The notes below the pieces were generated by a model that saw only the letters and a program-made list of their open reading frames with translations, had not been told where the DNA came from and did not search any database. A stretch of DNA of 14,155 nt from Prevotellaceae bacterium (GTDB lineage Bacteria; Bacteroidota; Bacteroidia; Bacteroidales; Bacteroidaceae): positions 1 to 14,155 of the forward strand of contig JAUNQM010000029.1 in NCBI GenBank assembly GCA_030536165.1, written 5' to 3'. Both the position numbers and the translations under genes were made by a program. Positions 7,446 to 14,155 of this stretch are shown here, piece by piece; positions within the stretch are counted from its first letter, which is position 1; each line of letters opens with the position of its first letter.

Positions 7446-7904
7446 TCAATTATCTATTACTCTATCCGTCATTGCGGGCTGACCCGCAACCTTATTTTCC
7501 TTTATAAAAAACGATATTCGTTTCTGAATCTTCCCTCTCATAACGTAAAGCCCCACATAATATAGCATCAGCGAAGCTATTGCTGAAAGCGCTGCCAAAG
7601 GTTCAGTTCCTGTGAAATATAGCACTATTGCAAGCACAGCCACCATAATAACGAGCGGCACGACATACGCCCAAAGCACTGCCTGCCACCCTACTGAAGC
7701 GGCAGCGCACACCGTCACTTCATCGCCGACCTTCAAAGGCAGCTTATTGTTATATACGTCAATGTGCTTCTCTCTATTCTCGTTTGAGGCACAAAAGGAA
7801 CGAGCTTCGCACATGCTGCAAGCGGACGTCTGCGCAATCCTTACCACCACATGGCCGCCATCCACAGACTCCACAATACCTTTATGTTCTATCACGTTCT
7901 TCAT
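7446..7904 (-). CDS. RseC/MucC-like SoxR-reducing system family protein
   Basis: A 152-residue protein of the RseC family (PF04246 type). In Bacteroidetes this gene commonly precedes rnfB; in E. coli RseC works with the Rnf-like Rsx complex to keep SoxR reduced. An N-terminal soluble part opens HKGIVESVDGGHVVVRI and carries a cysteine cluster C29-SM-C32-EARSF-C38, a possible metal or Fe-S site. Two transmembrane helices follow (about 74-96 and 102-122). I prefer the ATG at 7904: family similarity begins at MKNVIEHKGIVES and a purine-rich GGAGGAAGG precedes it. An in-frame ATG at 7940 would add 12 residues encoded by degenerate repeat DNA. The C-terminal residues 137-146 (NKVAGQPAMT) are encoded by a family B palindromic repeat, so the natural end of the protein has been replaced or extended. 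First gene of the redox operon. Confidence 0.85.
   Translation of the reverse strand: MKNVIEHKGIVESVDGGHVVVRIAQTSACSMCEARSFCASNENREKHIDVYNNKLPLKVGDEVTVCAAASVGWQAVLWAYVVPLVIMVAVLAIVLYFTGTEPLAALSAIASLMLYYVGLYVMRGKIQKRISFFIKENKVAGQPAMTDRVIDN
7467..7497. repeat. Family B palindromic repeat inside the 3' end of the RseC-like gene
   Basis: CGTCATTGCGGGCTGACCCG opens this copy. The stem is TTGCGGG (7472-7478) with CCCGCAA (7483-7489) and a CTGA loop, followed by CCTTATTT. It matches 8034-8065 in the same orientation, with about three differences and one indel. It is read in frame by the RseC-like gene as its C-terminal tail. The same repeat therefore lies on both sides of that gene as direct repeats about 570 bp apart. 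Confidence 0.75.
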
Positions 7905-7919
7905 TCCTCGCCTTCCTCC
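7905..7919 (-). promoter_or_regulatory. Probable ribosome binding site deciding the RseC-like start
   Basis: On the minus strand the sequence GGAGGAAGGCGAGGA stands directly before the ATG at 7904, with GGAGG 10 bases upstream. The upstream in-frame ATG at 7940 has no comparable purine run. This, together with where family similarity starts, favours 7904. Shine-Dalgarno use is weak in Bacteroidetes, so the support is moderate. Confidence 0.45.
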
Positions 7920-7921
7920 AT

Positions 7922-8033
7922 CAGTCATTGTGGCATTCATCTTTCCACATTGCGAACTTCCCTGTCCGCCATAGAGGGCTTCTCTGTCCGTTATTGCGCA
8001 ATTTCCCCGTCCGTCATTGAGGGCTTACCTTTT
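7922..8033. repeat. Tandem array of degenerate family B half-units in the operon leader
   Basis: Reading the plus strand, related units follow one another roughly every 22-25 bp: CAGTCATTGTGGCATTCATC (7922), CACATTGCGAACTTCCCT (7946), GTCCGCCATAGAGGGCTTCT (7964), GTCCGTTATTGCGCAATTTC (7986) and GTCCGTCATTGAGGGCTTAC (8009). The intact repeat starts at 8034. Each resembles the left half of the family B repeat (CGTCATTGCGGGCTT) with substitutions, and most lack the matching right half. The array lies between the predicted transcription start (about 8067) and the RseC-like ATG, so it makes up nearly all of the 5' leader. Unit limits are set by eye. Confidence 0.55.
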
Positions 8034-8065
8034 CGTCATTGCGGGCTTAACCCGCAATCTTATTT
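8034..8065. repeat. Intact family B palindromic repeat next to the rnf operon promoter
   Basis: CGTCATTGCGGGCTTAACCC opens this copy. The arms ATTGCGGG (8038-8045) and CCCGCAAT (8050-8057) form a near-perfect hairpin with a CTTA loop. It is followed by CTTATTT, as in the copy at 7467-7497. It lies within the first tens of bases of the predicted rseC-rnf transcript. There is no T-run after the stem on the minus strand, so it does not look like a terminator. Confidence 0.75.
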
Positions 8066-8263
8066 CGTCGATGCAAATTTACTAAAAATCATTCTATTTG
8101 CAAAGCAAAAAGGCAAATATTTATAACATGACGTCCATTTAGTGATGTTTGTTTGTAGCAGCAACCTTTTTCCATACTCGCAGGCAGAGTTTTGCGGTCT
8201 GCTCTCAACTACAATCCGAAATCCCAGCATCGCATATTCCCGACGCTTGTCGAACGCATTGTT
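8060..8263 (-). pseudogene. Possible degraded coding remnant, unassigned
   Basis: A minus-strand frame is open for 67 codons between stops at 8264-8266 and 8060-8062, with only an internal ATG (8230). The part from about 8125 to 8260 has gene-like base composition and reads as plausible protein: KRREYAMLGFRIVVESRPQN, then SACEYGKRLLLQTNITKW. The GFRIVVE segment resembles the closing strand of formylglycine-generating-enzyme (SUMF1/FGE-sulfatase) domains, which often end in GFR followed by hydrophobic residues. The downstream third runs through the rnf promoter and repeat and is clearly not protein-coding. It could be the tail of a decayed gene, or chance. No upstream part of such a domain is found in the remaining space before the macroglobulin terminator. 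Confidence 0.2.
8074..8104 (-). promoter_or_regulatory. Sigma-ABfr type promoter for the rseC-rnf operon
   Basis: On the minus strand TTTG (8104-8101), a 19-bp spacer and TAAATTTG (8081-8074) match the Bacteroidetes primary-sigma consensus TTTG-N19/20-TAnnTTTG. Transcription would begin near 8067, about 160 bases before the RseC-like ATG at 7904. No other match was found between 7941 and 8340. The leader would contain the family B repeat and the degenerate array. Confidence 0.7.
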
Positions 8264-8278
8264 TTAGGCTGTTTTCAT

Positions 8279-8307
8279 AACTGTTTTCTACAGTTGTCCG
8301 CTCAACT
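8279..8307. repeat. Pair of overlapping short inverted repeats
   Basis: AACTGT-TTTCT-ACAGTT (8279-8295) overlaps AGTTG-TCCGCT-CAACT (8292-8307). The shared AGTT can pair either way but not both at once. They sit just beside the 20-bp palindrome at 8310-8329 and upstream of the rnf operon promoter. They could be operator half-sites, alternative RNA hairpins, or remnants. The pairing is seen in the sequence; a function is not. Confidence 0.4.
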
Positions 8308-8309
8308 CC

Positions 8310-8329
8310 AAAAAAAGTTAACTTTTTTT
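8310..8329. repeat. 20-bp perfect palindrome A7-GTTAAC-T7
   Basis: Seven A, then GTTAAC, then seven T, symmetric about its centre. It lies between the macroglobulin terminator (8349-8395) and the possible remnant. It is too short-looped to fold as an ordinary RNA hairpin. As DNA it is an A-tract palindrome, which could be intrinsically bent and act as a site for a dimeric protein. No gene reads toward it on the plus strand. Confidence 0.45.
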
Positions 8330-8348
8330 CGAGTATATGCAACGCATT

Positions 8349-8395
8349 AAAAAAGTCATTCGTTCACATGATGAAAATTGAGCGAATGACTTACA
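8349..8395 (-). terminator. Intrinsic terminator of the macroglobulin gene
   Basis: On the minus strand AAGTCATTCG (8392-8383) pairs with CGAATGACTT (8362-8353). The stem can extend inward through TCA/TGA after one mismatch, and six T (8354-8349) follow the stem. It lies 17 bp past the macroglobulin stop codon and separates that gene from the rseC-rnf transcription unit. Confidence 0.85.
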
Positions 8396-8408
8396 CAAAT
8401 AATCCCTT

Positions 8409-11400
8409 TTACTTCCCCGCGACATCTATCACGTCCGACTTGCTTCTTGCCGTAAATTCAGGCGAATATGCGCATTGCACGGTGACCGGAGCATACTGGT
8501 ACGTGCCTTCGCGGTCGATGAAATACTCTGTCTCGAACTCATGCGTGCCCTTTGAAAGCATGAGAATGAAGTAGTTTGTCGAGCAGTCTTTAGGCGAGAC
8601 ATAGCATCCGCGGCTCATGCCACTAAGCTGATTTACAGGCTCCATACATGCTGCACGCTTGTCTGTTACCTGAATAAAATCATAGTCGCGGTCAGCGCGT
8701 ATGGTTATCTTCACCTTTACCTTGTCGCCCACTTTGAGGTGCAAAGCTTGTCCAGAAGGAGATCCTGAATCAAGTTCAGGATGACGATTGTTTATGCCAA
8801 TAGTCCTCGTCACGCTTATTCCCGTTGACGAAGCATCAACGTCTTTCACAGGCTGCATGAACTGCGCATAGACAGCTCCCCAGCTTGTGCCTGTCGAGGT
8901 CTTGCTGATTTCAAGTTGCTTCTCATTATTATAAGGCATGGCTTTCTTCACGTATCCCAGCCCAGCAGTACGATTAGAGAACTCAACCTTGCGCCCGTCG
9001 ATTGTTATTTCCGACGGTTCTTTGGCATCAAGACTCGCCGTGTTGTCTATCATAAAGGCGTAGATTGCGTCCATCGTGTTCAACGGTGTCGCCCAGAACT
9101 GCGTGCGCTTCTCCTGTAGCAGCCATCTTTGCATCTCTTCAATCGTCTTTTTGTCGTCTGGGGTGACGCAGCTTATGGCTTCGATTGCCGAAACTTCTGT
9201 CGGTATTCTATAGTCGCGCCACGTATAACCGGCACGGTTGGTATCGTAATATCTGCCCATTTCATCGGAATAAACGCTCCATTCCTTCAGACTCTTCACG
9301 TACTCTTTTGCTTTGCTTATCTCACCGTTTCGCTGCAAGATTATTGCCGTAAGCCCCTTCTCAAAGATGCTTCTGTTTTTCACGTCCTTCTTTAGCAGGT
9401 TTATAAGGTAATTATTGTTCTGCTTCGTAGGCGAATCTAATTCAACGTCGGAGATGGCGCAAGCATACAGATACTGCAAAGTGACGCCTCCAGGGAACGT
9501 TTGTTTATGCCCTTTCTTCTCCTCTTTCTTCATATCTGCGACCATCTTATTGGTCTCTTTGCTTAGCCATTTAATACCATTGTTGATGAGATTTCGGTTT
9601 TCATTGCTGCCAGTCATCATATTGAGCCGCACAAGGTGTTCCACAACCGAAAGCGTCATGTAGTAGCTTCCTTCCATGCCTTTGAACCACGTCCATGAGC
9701 CGTCAGAGAGTTGGAGCGATGCAATCTTTGCAAGGTTGTCGTTTATTTTCAGGTTCAAAGAGTTCTCATCGTAGTAGTTTGCAAGCCGCTTCATCCAGTC
9801 GGTTTCGGTGTTTGAATCGAGCACCCACGGCGTTTCGTTCAGTGCAATCGTCTTCAGTTCCTCGTTCTGTGCAAGTTTGCTTGTGAGTGTTTCTTCGTCA
9901 TTATTCGCCCATTCGAGAATCGTTCGCTTTAGCTGCGGATTGGTCTTTAGGAAGTGGCTTGCGAGGAAATTGCTGTAGTAAGCGCGGAGATATGAGATTA
10001 CGTCGTCGTTTGTAGGCGTGTCGATTGATGGAAGCGACTGCACAATCATCCATGCAGGGTTGTTTGTGTATTCAATCGTCAGTTTCGCATCAGTCGCATT
10101 CTTGCCTATAAGTTTCTGCAAGTCAATGCTCTTGTTGCTAGCCTCATGCTGTGTGATTGCAATGGTATTCATCACCATTTCCTTGTTTGGAAGCAATGGC
10201 AGATAGTGTTGTTCGCCATCCGTGAAGCCATCGGCTGTGGCAAACACCTTGCAGATAAGCAACGACTGGCCGCCGTTGGCTATTGCTGCGTCATTGGTAT
10301 CAATGCTGAATACCGCCGACGTCGATTTGCCTGCAGCTACTTCAAAGGTTGTCTGACGCTGATAGACGATATCATTCGTTTCAGGATTTACGAGTTCCAG
10401 GCGTGCTGTTCCGTTCAGGTTCTTCTCCGAAGTGTTTACTATCGTTGAAGCTATTGAGGCTTTGTCGCCGAGGCGTATGAATCTCGGCACGTTTGGCTGC
10501 ACCATAAGTTCCTTCTGCGCCACGATGTCGCTCTCTATCTGACCGATGCGCATGTCCTTCGTGTGGGCAAGACCGAGGAACTTCCACGTTGTGAGGCACT
10601 CTGGCAGAGTGAATAAAATCGTCGCTACTCCATTTTCAGTTGCCAACTGCGGATAGAAGAATGCGGTTTCATTAAGGTTCTCACGCACTTGTGACGTGCT
10701 TTTCTCAACTTTCTTCTCTTGCACAACTGCCTTGGTATCAAACATTGGCATTGACTCAGCAGCATCATATACAGCCTCTTCCTCTACGCCATTCGTTGCC
10801 ATTGCCTTCGCTGATGCAAGCATAGGCATTCCGTAATCTGCATTGGCGCGACTTGCCAAGCCACGAAGCCTGATACCATTCTTCACACTGCGATAGAAGA
10901 AGAATAAGTCGCCGTCGAATGAACTCCAAGACCAGTCGGGCACATCAAGCGCGCGATACATCGCATTGCCGCCGTAATATCTATCGTGCGGAGCGACATA
11001 ATACCAGCGTGTAGAAGGCACAAGTCTTGTGATGCCAAGAGAGAGCGACCATGAATTTTGCGCCATTTCATCGAGACTTTTGTCATACATCGCCGCCATA
11101 AGTTGGGCAGCATCAACCGTTCCGTCGGCACGGCTGACCTTTAGTTTCCACTCTTCTTTCTGCCCAGGTGTCAGTCGGTCACGGAATGTCTGCCATTCAA
11201 GTTTCAGTTGTTTGTCAGGAAGCGGCTTTCTGATTGTTGCGACATGAGTGTGTGCCTCGCCGTTCTTCAACCAGAAGAATGCAAGCGTAATGCCGTCTCC
11301 GTACTCCTCGCGATACTTGAACTTGCGGTTGAGAAGCGAACAATTTTCATCAACACTCCCCTGCTCTATTACCGTGTTCTTGGCAAGGATGGCATATAAT

Positions 11401-13979
11401 ATATGTATATCAGGCTCACTTGAACCTACCTGAACGGTGACTTTATCGTTGAAATCTCGTTCTTTGCCAGTTTCAACATACCCAGCCATGCCTTTTATTG
11501 GGAAAGTATCGCTGCTCTGCCAGAACCAGTCGTTTGTTTCCGTGCATGGCTTTGTGTCGTCTTCCGAGAAAACCACGACCTTCTGTTCGAGCGTATCACC
11601 CTCACAAATAGCCTTCAAGGTGTGCTCACCAACGGTCAAGCGTGGCATAATATCGACTGCCTCGTTTGTATTACAATACGAAGTCACACCATTGTCGAAC
11701 CAATATTTCACCTTTGCATCGATAGAGTTGCCTGCTGCATTGTGAAGATTGAACGTTATGTTTTTGAGGGTGCTACGCTCTGCTTTTGCCGGCAGATTGA
11801 CTGAAAGCACGGCGCTCTTATATGCAAGCGGCACTACCATTGTGCCTTCGTGGCTCTCGCCACTGAGATTTGTAGCGATTACAGTCGCCTCAAAGTTGTA
11901 GAAATAACGTGTCAAACCCTTTGGAATGGTCAGAGGAATCTCAATAACAAACTTACCATCTGCATCGCTGACTACCGTTCCCCTGTTTACCGTTTCGTCT
12001 TCCGACAACAAATTCCACCACCAATGTGACTGTTTGCGCGTGACATAATAAACGACTTCAGCACCTTGCACTGGTGCTCCTGCGTATGTTTTCAGTTGTC
12101 CTTCAACGGTCAGCGTGTCGCCAGCCTTATACGTCTGCGTTACCTGTGGCATGATGATTTCGTAAGTCGGACGCTTATATTCCTCAACCTTAATTGACTT
12201 CTGGCTGTTGCCTATCTCAATGTGGAAGTTTCCGTTGAGCGTATTCTTTGGCAAAACGAAGTCTACCGAAGCTGTGCCGAAAGCATCTGTAACCACGTCT
12301 TTTGCGTCAACCTCCTGCCAGTTGGTGTCTATCAAACGTATCTTCAACGCCTTTCCTTCAACGGCTTGCACATTGTCGGCCTCACGCGAGAACGTAATGC
12401 TCGACACTTTCACCGTCTGTCCAGGACGGTAGATTGCTCGGTCAGTGTAGATATTTGTTATTGTGTTTTTCGGTTTTGCACCGTTGAAATAGTAGGAACT
12501 TGTCTTGCGAATCGGCTTGGCAAACTTATCTTTGTCGGTGTATGCATAGATTGTCCTTGAATAATCTTTCAGTTCGCTGCCGAGCATCACCTCACCCTTA
12601 CTGTCGGTTATCTTGTTGATTGGCTGTGCATTTTTTCCGTTTCCATTCGATATTTTAATCTTTGCCTTTGGTATCGGCTGACCTGTGACTGAGTTGAGAA
12701 CAACGACACGAGCCTCATTATTCGGCAGACTAATCAGCACTGGATAGATGCCTGTCACGTTCACAAGGAAGTATTCTGCATCAATACCTTCAACAAGCAC
12801 TTCGCCGAGATAGACACCAGGGTCGAGTCCGCGCACCATAATACTATCGGCAAACGTCTCATAAACTTCATGCCCATGAAATTCTTTTTCGGTGGAATAT
12901 ATCGGTGAAACCGCGGTTTTTCTTATTGCAGATAGTTTCTTGTAGTCAAGATTGTCGAGCTCGTCCTCGCCTGTTTTTGATGTAGTGAATACGTTAAGCG
13001 TAAGTTTCTGAATGTTTCTCACGCTGCTTAACTTCACCTTAAACGTGCGATTAGGAACGAGTACAGGCTTCTCGACTGCGACATCAAACATCGGGTTTGT
13101 ACGGCTCTTGGCTGCATTTTTCAAGATGTTTATGCGTGGACATCCGCTCCATTTTTCGATGGCGTTGTTTATCACCTCCATCTCATCCTTCACTGTGACG
13201 CCGCCGCATCGCTCCATAAGTTCCAAACGGTCGATGGCAACTTCGCCACACAAAGGGAGGTCTGCGTAATTTTGTTCGATTTCATCAAGAGATTTCTTGT
13301 AATCTGAATCCTCATACTTCATCACGGCGAAGCTATATTTACGCTCTTGCTCTTCGTTTTCCTCGCGTGCTTTTGCCAGTGCAGACAGCAATGCAGCCTC
13401 ACGATTACCCACCTTATTATAATAGTCGTACAATGCCTGATAGTTGCCCAACTCATAACCTATGACGTGGAGAAGGTCAGAATTGAAATATTTTGCCACC
13501 GTGCCGCGCGAAGTGAACGGCTCGTAATCGGCACACAGAGCCTTTGAGAGCGCATCGGGATGCGAAATCGCACGGTCGGAATAGTATTCTGGTGTGAGTT
13601 CGAGAGACTTGAAATCCTCGTCGGCGACCATATTCTTAGCCTGCGTAAGCACCTTGTAGAGCGTTGCACAATAGACAGCATCAAGTGCTTCGTCCTTGAC
13701 AGACTTCTCCTTTGCCGCAAGTCGCTGTATGGCAGGGAGCAACGAGTCGGGGCTTATATTGGTATTCAGTTGCAGGCGCATCAGTTCCGCCTTGAGCAGA
13801 TGGCCGTATGCACGTTCCTTTTCAGCCTTAGGAATGATTCTCTCCAAGACTTCTATCTGGCTCTGCGGCAGGTCTTTGTCGCCAAGTTGTTCCACTTGTT
13901 TCCACATTGCATCATACGTCTGCGCCGACACCATAAGCATTTCGAAGACACCCATAATCGCAAATATCAGTTTTTTCAT
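8409..13979 (-). CDS. Alpha-2-macroglobulin family protein lacking the thioester
   Basis: A very large (1856-residue) exported protein. Residues 1-19 form a signal peptide, with likely signal peptidase I cleavage at VSA-Q and no lipobox cysteine. The order fits bacterial macroglobulins. A helical/TPR-like N-terminal region of Bacteroidetes type comes first. The MG2 signature DRAIYRPGQTVKVSSI follows near 510, then further beta-sandwich domains. Next are a low-complexity linker (about 1050-1101), the A2M core motif FFYPQLATENGVATILFTLP (about 1107) and a helical thioester-type domain (about 1310-1600, with DGSWTWFKGMEGSYY near 1426). A receptor-like end contains RADRDYDFIQVTDKRA. Where thioester proteins have CxEQ, this one reads IDTPTNDDVISYLRAYY (about 1318), so covalent trapping is not expected. 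Residues 1733-1743 (HPELDSGSPSG) come from a family A repeat. Such proteins are thought to guard the periplasm or surface against proteases. It is monocistronic here, with its own promoter and terminator. Confidence 0.9.
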   Translation of the reverse strand: MKKLIFAIMGVFEMLMVSAQTYDAMWKQVEQLGDKDLPQSQIEVLERIIPKAEKERAYGHLLKAELMRLQLNTNISPDSLLPAIQRLAAKEKSVKDEALDAVYCATLYKVLTQAKNMVADEDFKSLELTPEYYSDRAISHPDALSKALCADYEPFTSRGTVAKYFNSDLLHVIGYELGNYQALYDYYNKVGNREAALLSALAKAREENEEQERKYSFAVMKYEDSDYKKSLDEIEQNYADLPLCGEVAIDRLELMERCGGVTVKDEMEVINNAIEKWSGCPRINILKNAAKSRTNPMFDVAVEKPVLVPNRTFKVKLSSVRNIQKLTLNVFTTSKTGEDELDNLDYKKLSAIRKTAVSPIYSTEKEFHGHEVYETFADSIMVRGLDPGVYLGEVLVEGIDAEYFLVNVTGIYPVLISLPNNEARVVVLNSVTGQPIPKAKIKISNGNGKNAQPINKITDSKGEVMLGSELKDYSRTIYAYTDKDKFAKPIRKTSSYYFNGAKPKNTITNIYTDRAIYRPGQTVKVSSITFSREADNVQAVEGKALKIRLIDTNWQEVDAKDVVTDAFGTASVDFVLPKNTLNGNFHIEIGNSQKSIKVEEYKRPTYEIIMPQVTQTYKAGDTLTVEGQLKTYAGAPVQGAEVVYYVTRKQSHWWWNLLSEDETVNRGTVVSDADGKFVIEIPLTIPKGLTRYFYNFEATVIATNLSGESHEGTMVVPLAYKSAVLSVNLPAKAERSTLKNITFNLHNAAGNSIDAKVKYWFDNGVTSYCNTNEAVDIMPRLTVGEHTLKAICEGDTLEQKVVVFSEDDTKPCTETNDWFWQSSDTFPIKGMAGYVETGKERDFNDKVTVQVGSSEPDIHILYAILAKNTVIEQGSVDENCSLLNRKFKYREEYGDGITLAFFWLKNGEAHTHVATIRKPLPDKQLKLEWQTFRDRLTPGQKEEWKLKVSRADGTVDAAQLMAAMYDKSLDEMAQNSWSLSLGITRLVPSTRWYYVAPHDRYYGGNAMYRALDVPDWSWSSFDGDLFFFYRSVKNGIRLRGLASRANADYGMPMLASAKAMATNGVEEEAVYDAAESMPMFDTKAVVQEKKVEKSTSQVRENLNETAFFYPQLATENGVATILFTLPECLTTWKFLGLAHTKDMRIGQIESDIVAQKELMVQPNVPRFIRLGDKASIASTIVNTSEKNLNGTARLELVNPETNDIVYQRQTTFEVAAGKSTSAVFSIDTNDAAIANGGQSLLICKVFATADGFTDGEQHYLPLLPNKEMVMNTIAITQHEASNKSIDLQKLIGKNATDAKLTIEYTNNPAWMIVQSLPSIDTPTNDDVISYLRAYYSNFLASHFLKTNPQLKRTILEWANNDEETLTSKLAQNEELKTIALNETPWVLDSNTETDWMKRLANYYDENSLNLKINDNLAKIASLQLSDGSWTWFKGMEGSYYMTLSVVEHLVRLNMMTGSNENRNLINNGIKWLSKETNKMVADMKKEEKKGHKQTFPGGVTLQYLYACAISDVELDSPTKQNNNYLINLLKKDVKNRSIFEKGLTAIILQRNGEISKAKEYVKSLKEWSVYSDEMGRYYDTNRAGYTWRDYRIPTEVSAIEAISCVTPDDKKTIEEMQRWLLQEKRTQFWATPLNTMDAIYAFMIDNTASLDAKEPSEITIDGRKVEFSNRTAGLGYVKKAMPYNNEKQLEISKTSTGTSWGAVYAQFMQPVKDVDASSTGISVTRTIGINNRHPELDSGSPSGQALHLKVGDKVKVKITIRADRDYDFIQVTDKRAACMEPVNQLSGMSRGCYVSPKDCSTNYFILMLSKGTHEFETEYFIDREGTYQYAPVTVQCAYSPEFTARSKSDVIDVAGK
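8758..8786. repeat. Family A palindromic repeat inserted in frame in the macroglobulin gene
   Basis: The stem ATCCTGAA (8762-8769) pairs perfectly with TTCAGGAT (8775-8782) around TCAAG, with GGAG before and GACG after. This is the cleanest copy of the family in the window. On the minus strand it is read as R-HPELDSGSP-S, with no stop or frame change. It falls between the end of the core beta-domain (VTRTIGINN) and LKVGDKVKVKITI, at a loop where macroglobulins vary in length. Confidence 0.8.
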
Positions 13980-14000
13980 ACATTAAAGTTTTATGGATTG

Positions 14001-14031
14001 CAAAAGTAGAAATAATAATCCGTAAGTGCAA
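14001..14031 (-). promoter_or_regulatory. Sigma-ABfr type promoter for the macroglobulin gene
   Basis: On the minus strand TTG (14031-14029), a 20-bp AT-rich spacer and TACTTTTG (14008-14001) match the Bacteroidetes promoter pattern. The -7 box is followed by C, as is common. Transcription would start around 13994, leaving a leader of only about 14 bases before the ATG at 13979. The remaining 14032-14155 shows no gene or repeat that I can support. Confidence 0.7.
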
Positions 14032-14155
14032 TTGTTTTTAAGTTTTTTAACCAGCCGAGGTTTGACTGACATGCAATGAAATCCACGTTTTGCGGCATAA
14101 ACACCACGCGCTTCACATATCATTTCACGAGTCATCGCTATGCTTTGCTCAACAC

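Noticed and set aside
7086..7565. 159-codon plus-strand open frame opposite rnfB and the end of the RseC-like gene
   Set aside because: It is antisense to cysteine-rich RnfB codons, and its C-terminal part is repeat and intergenic DNA.
7905..7940. Longer RseC-like start at 7940 adding MNATMTDGGRRG
   Set aside because: The extra residues are encoded by degenerate repeat DNA, lie before the start of family similarity, and have no ribosome binding site.
7922..8065. CRISPR array
   Set aside because: Units are degenerate, contiguous and without unique spacers of constant length, and no cas genes are nearby.
8034..8065. Intrinsic terminator at the family B palindrome
   Set aside because: No T-run follows the stem on either strand at the right place, and it lies just downstream of a promoter reading through it.
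13560..14009. 149-codon open frame on the plus strand opposite the macroglobulin N-terminus
   Set aside because: It is a shadow frame: it crosses the macroglobulin start and promoter, with no recognisable domain or own promoter.

Overview
The window reads as a chromosomal segment of a Bacteroidales bacterium, probably Prevotella-like. The evidence is the Bacteroides-type Rnf gene order (B-C-D-G-E-A) behind an RseC-like gene, two promoters matching the Bacteroidetes sigma-ABfr pattern (TTTG or TTG, 19-20 bp, TAnnTTTG), and a very large signal-peptide macroglobulin of Bacteroidetes type. All confidently called genes lie on the minus strand, so transcription runs from right to left. No rRNA, tRNA, CRISPR array, integrase or insertion-sequence transposase was recognised.

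Right part (about 8.35-14.15 kb): a single 1856-residue alpha-2-macroglobulin family protein with its own promoter (14001-14031) and a clear intrinsic terminator (8349-8395). It lacks the thioester (CxEQ) motif. Near its C-terminus it carries a short peptide encoded by an in-frame interspersed palindromic repeat.

Middle part (about 7.45-8.35 kb): a gene-poor stretch dense in inverted repeats. It holds a 20-bp perfect palindrome, a possible degraded coding remnant, the promoter of the redox operon, and a cluster of degenerate repeats that forms most of the predicted mRNA leader.

Redox operon (2.09-7.90 kb): rseC-like gene followed by rnfB, rnfC, rnfD, rnfG, rnfE and rnfA. Together these encode the membrane complex that passes electrons between ferredoxin and NAD while moving Na+ or H+. 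Three of the junctions are 4-bp ATGA overlaps (B/C, D/G, G/E). RnfG has an unusual C-terminal tail with two extra sequences resembling ApbE flavinylation sites, while its normal site is degenerate.

Left part (0.1-2.05 kb): galE (UDP-glucose 4-epimerase) 38 bp after rnfA, then a beta-keto acid cleavage enzyme family gene (DUF849). These may be read through from the rnf operon, since no promoter was found between them.

Two families of small palindromic repeats are scattered through the window, between genes and inside genes. Family A is built on an ATCCTGAA/TTCAGGAT stem (copies at 14-60, 2728-2819 and 8758-8786). Family B is built on a TTGCGGG/CCCGCAA stem (7467-7497, 8034-8065, and degenerate units from 7922 to 8033). 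They are the most unusual structural signal here, together with the RnfG tail.
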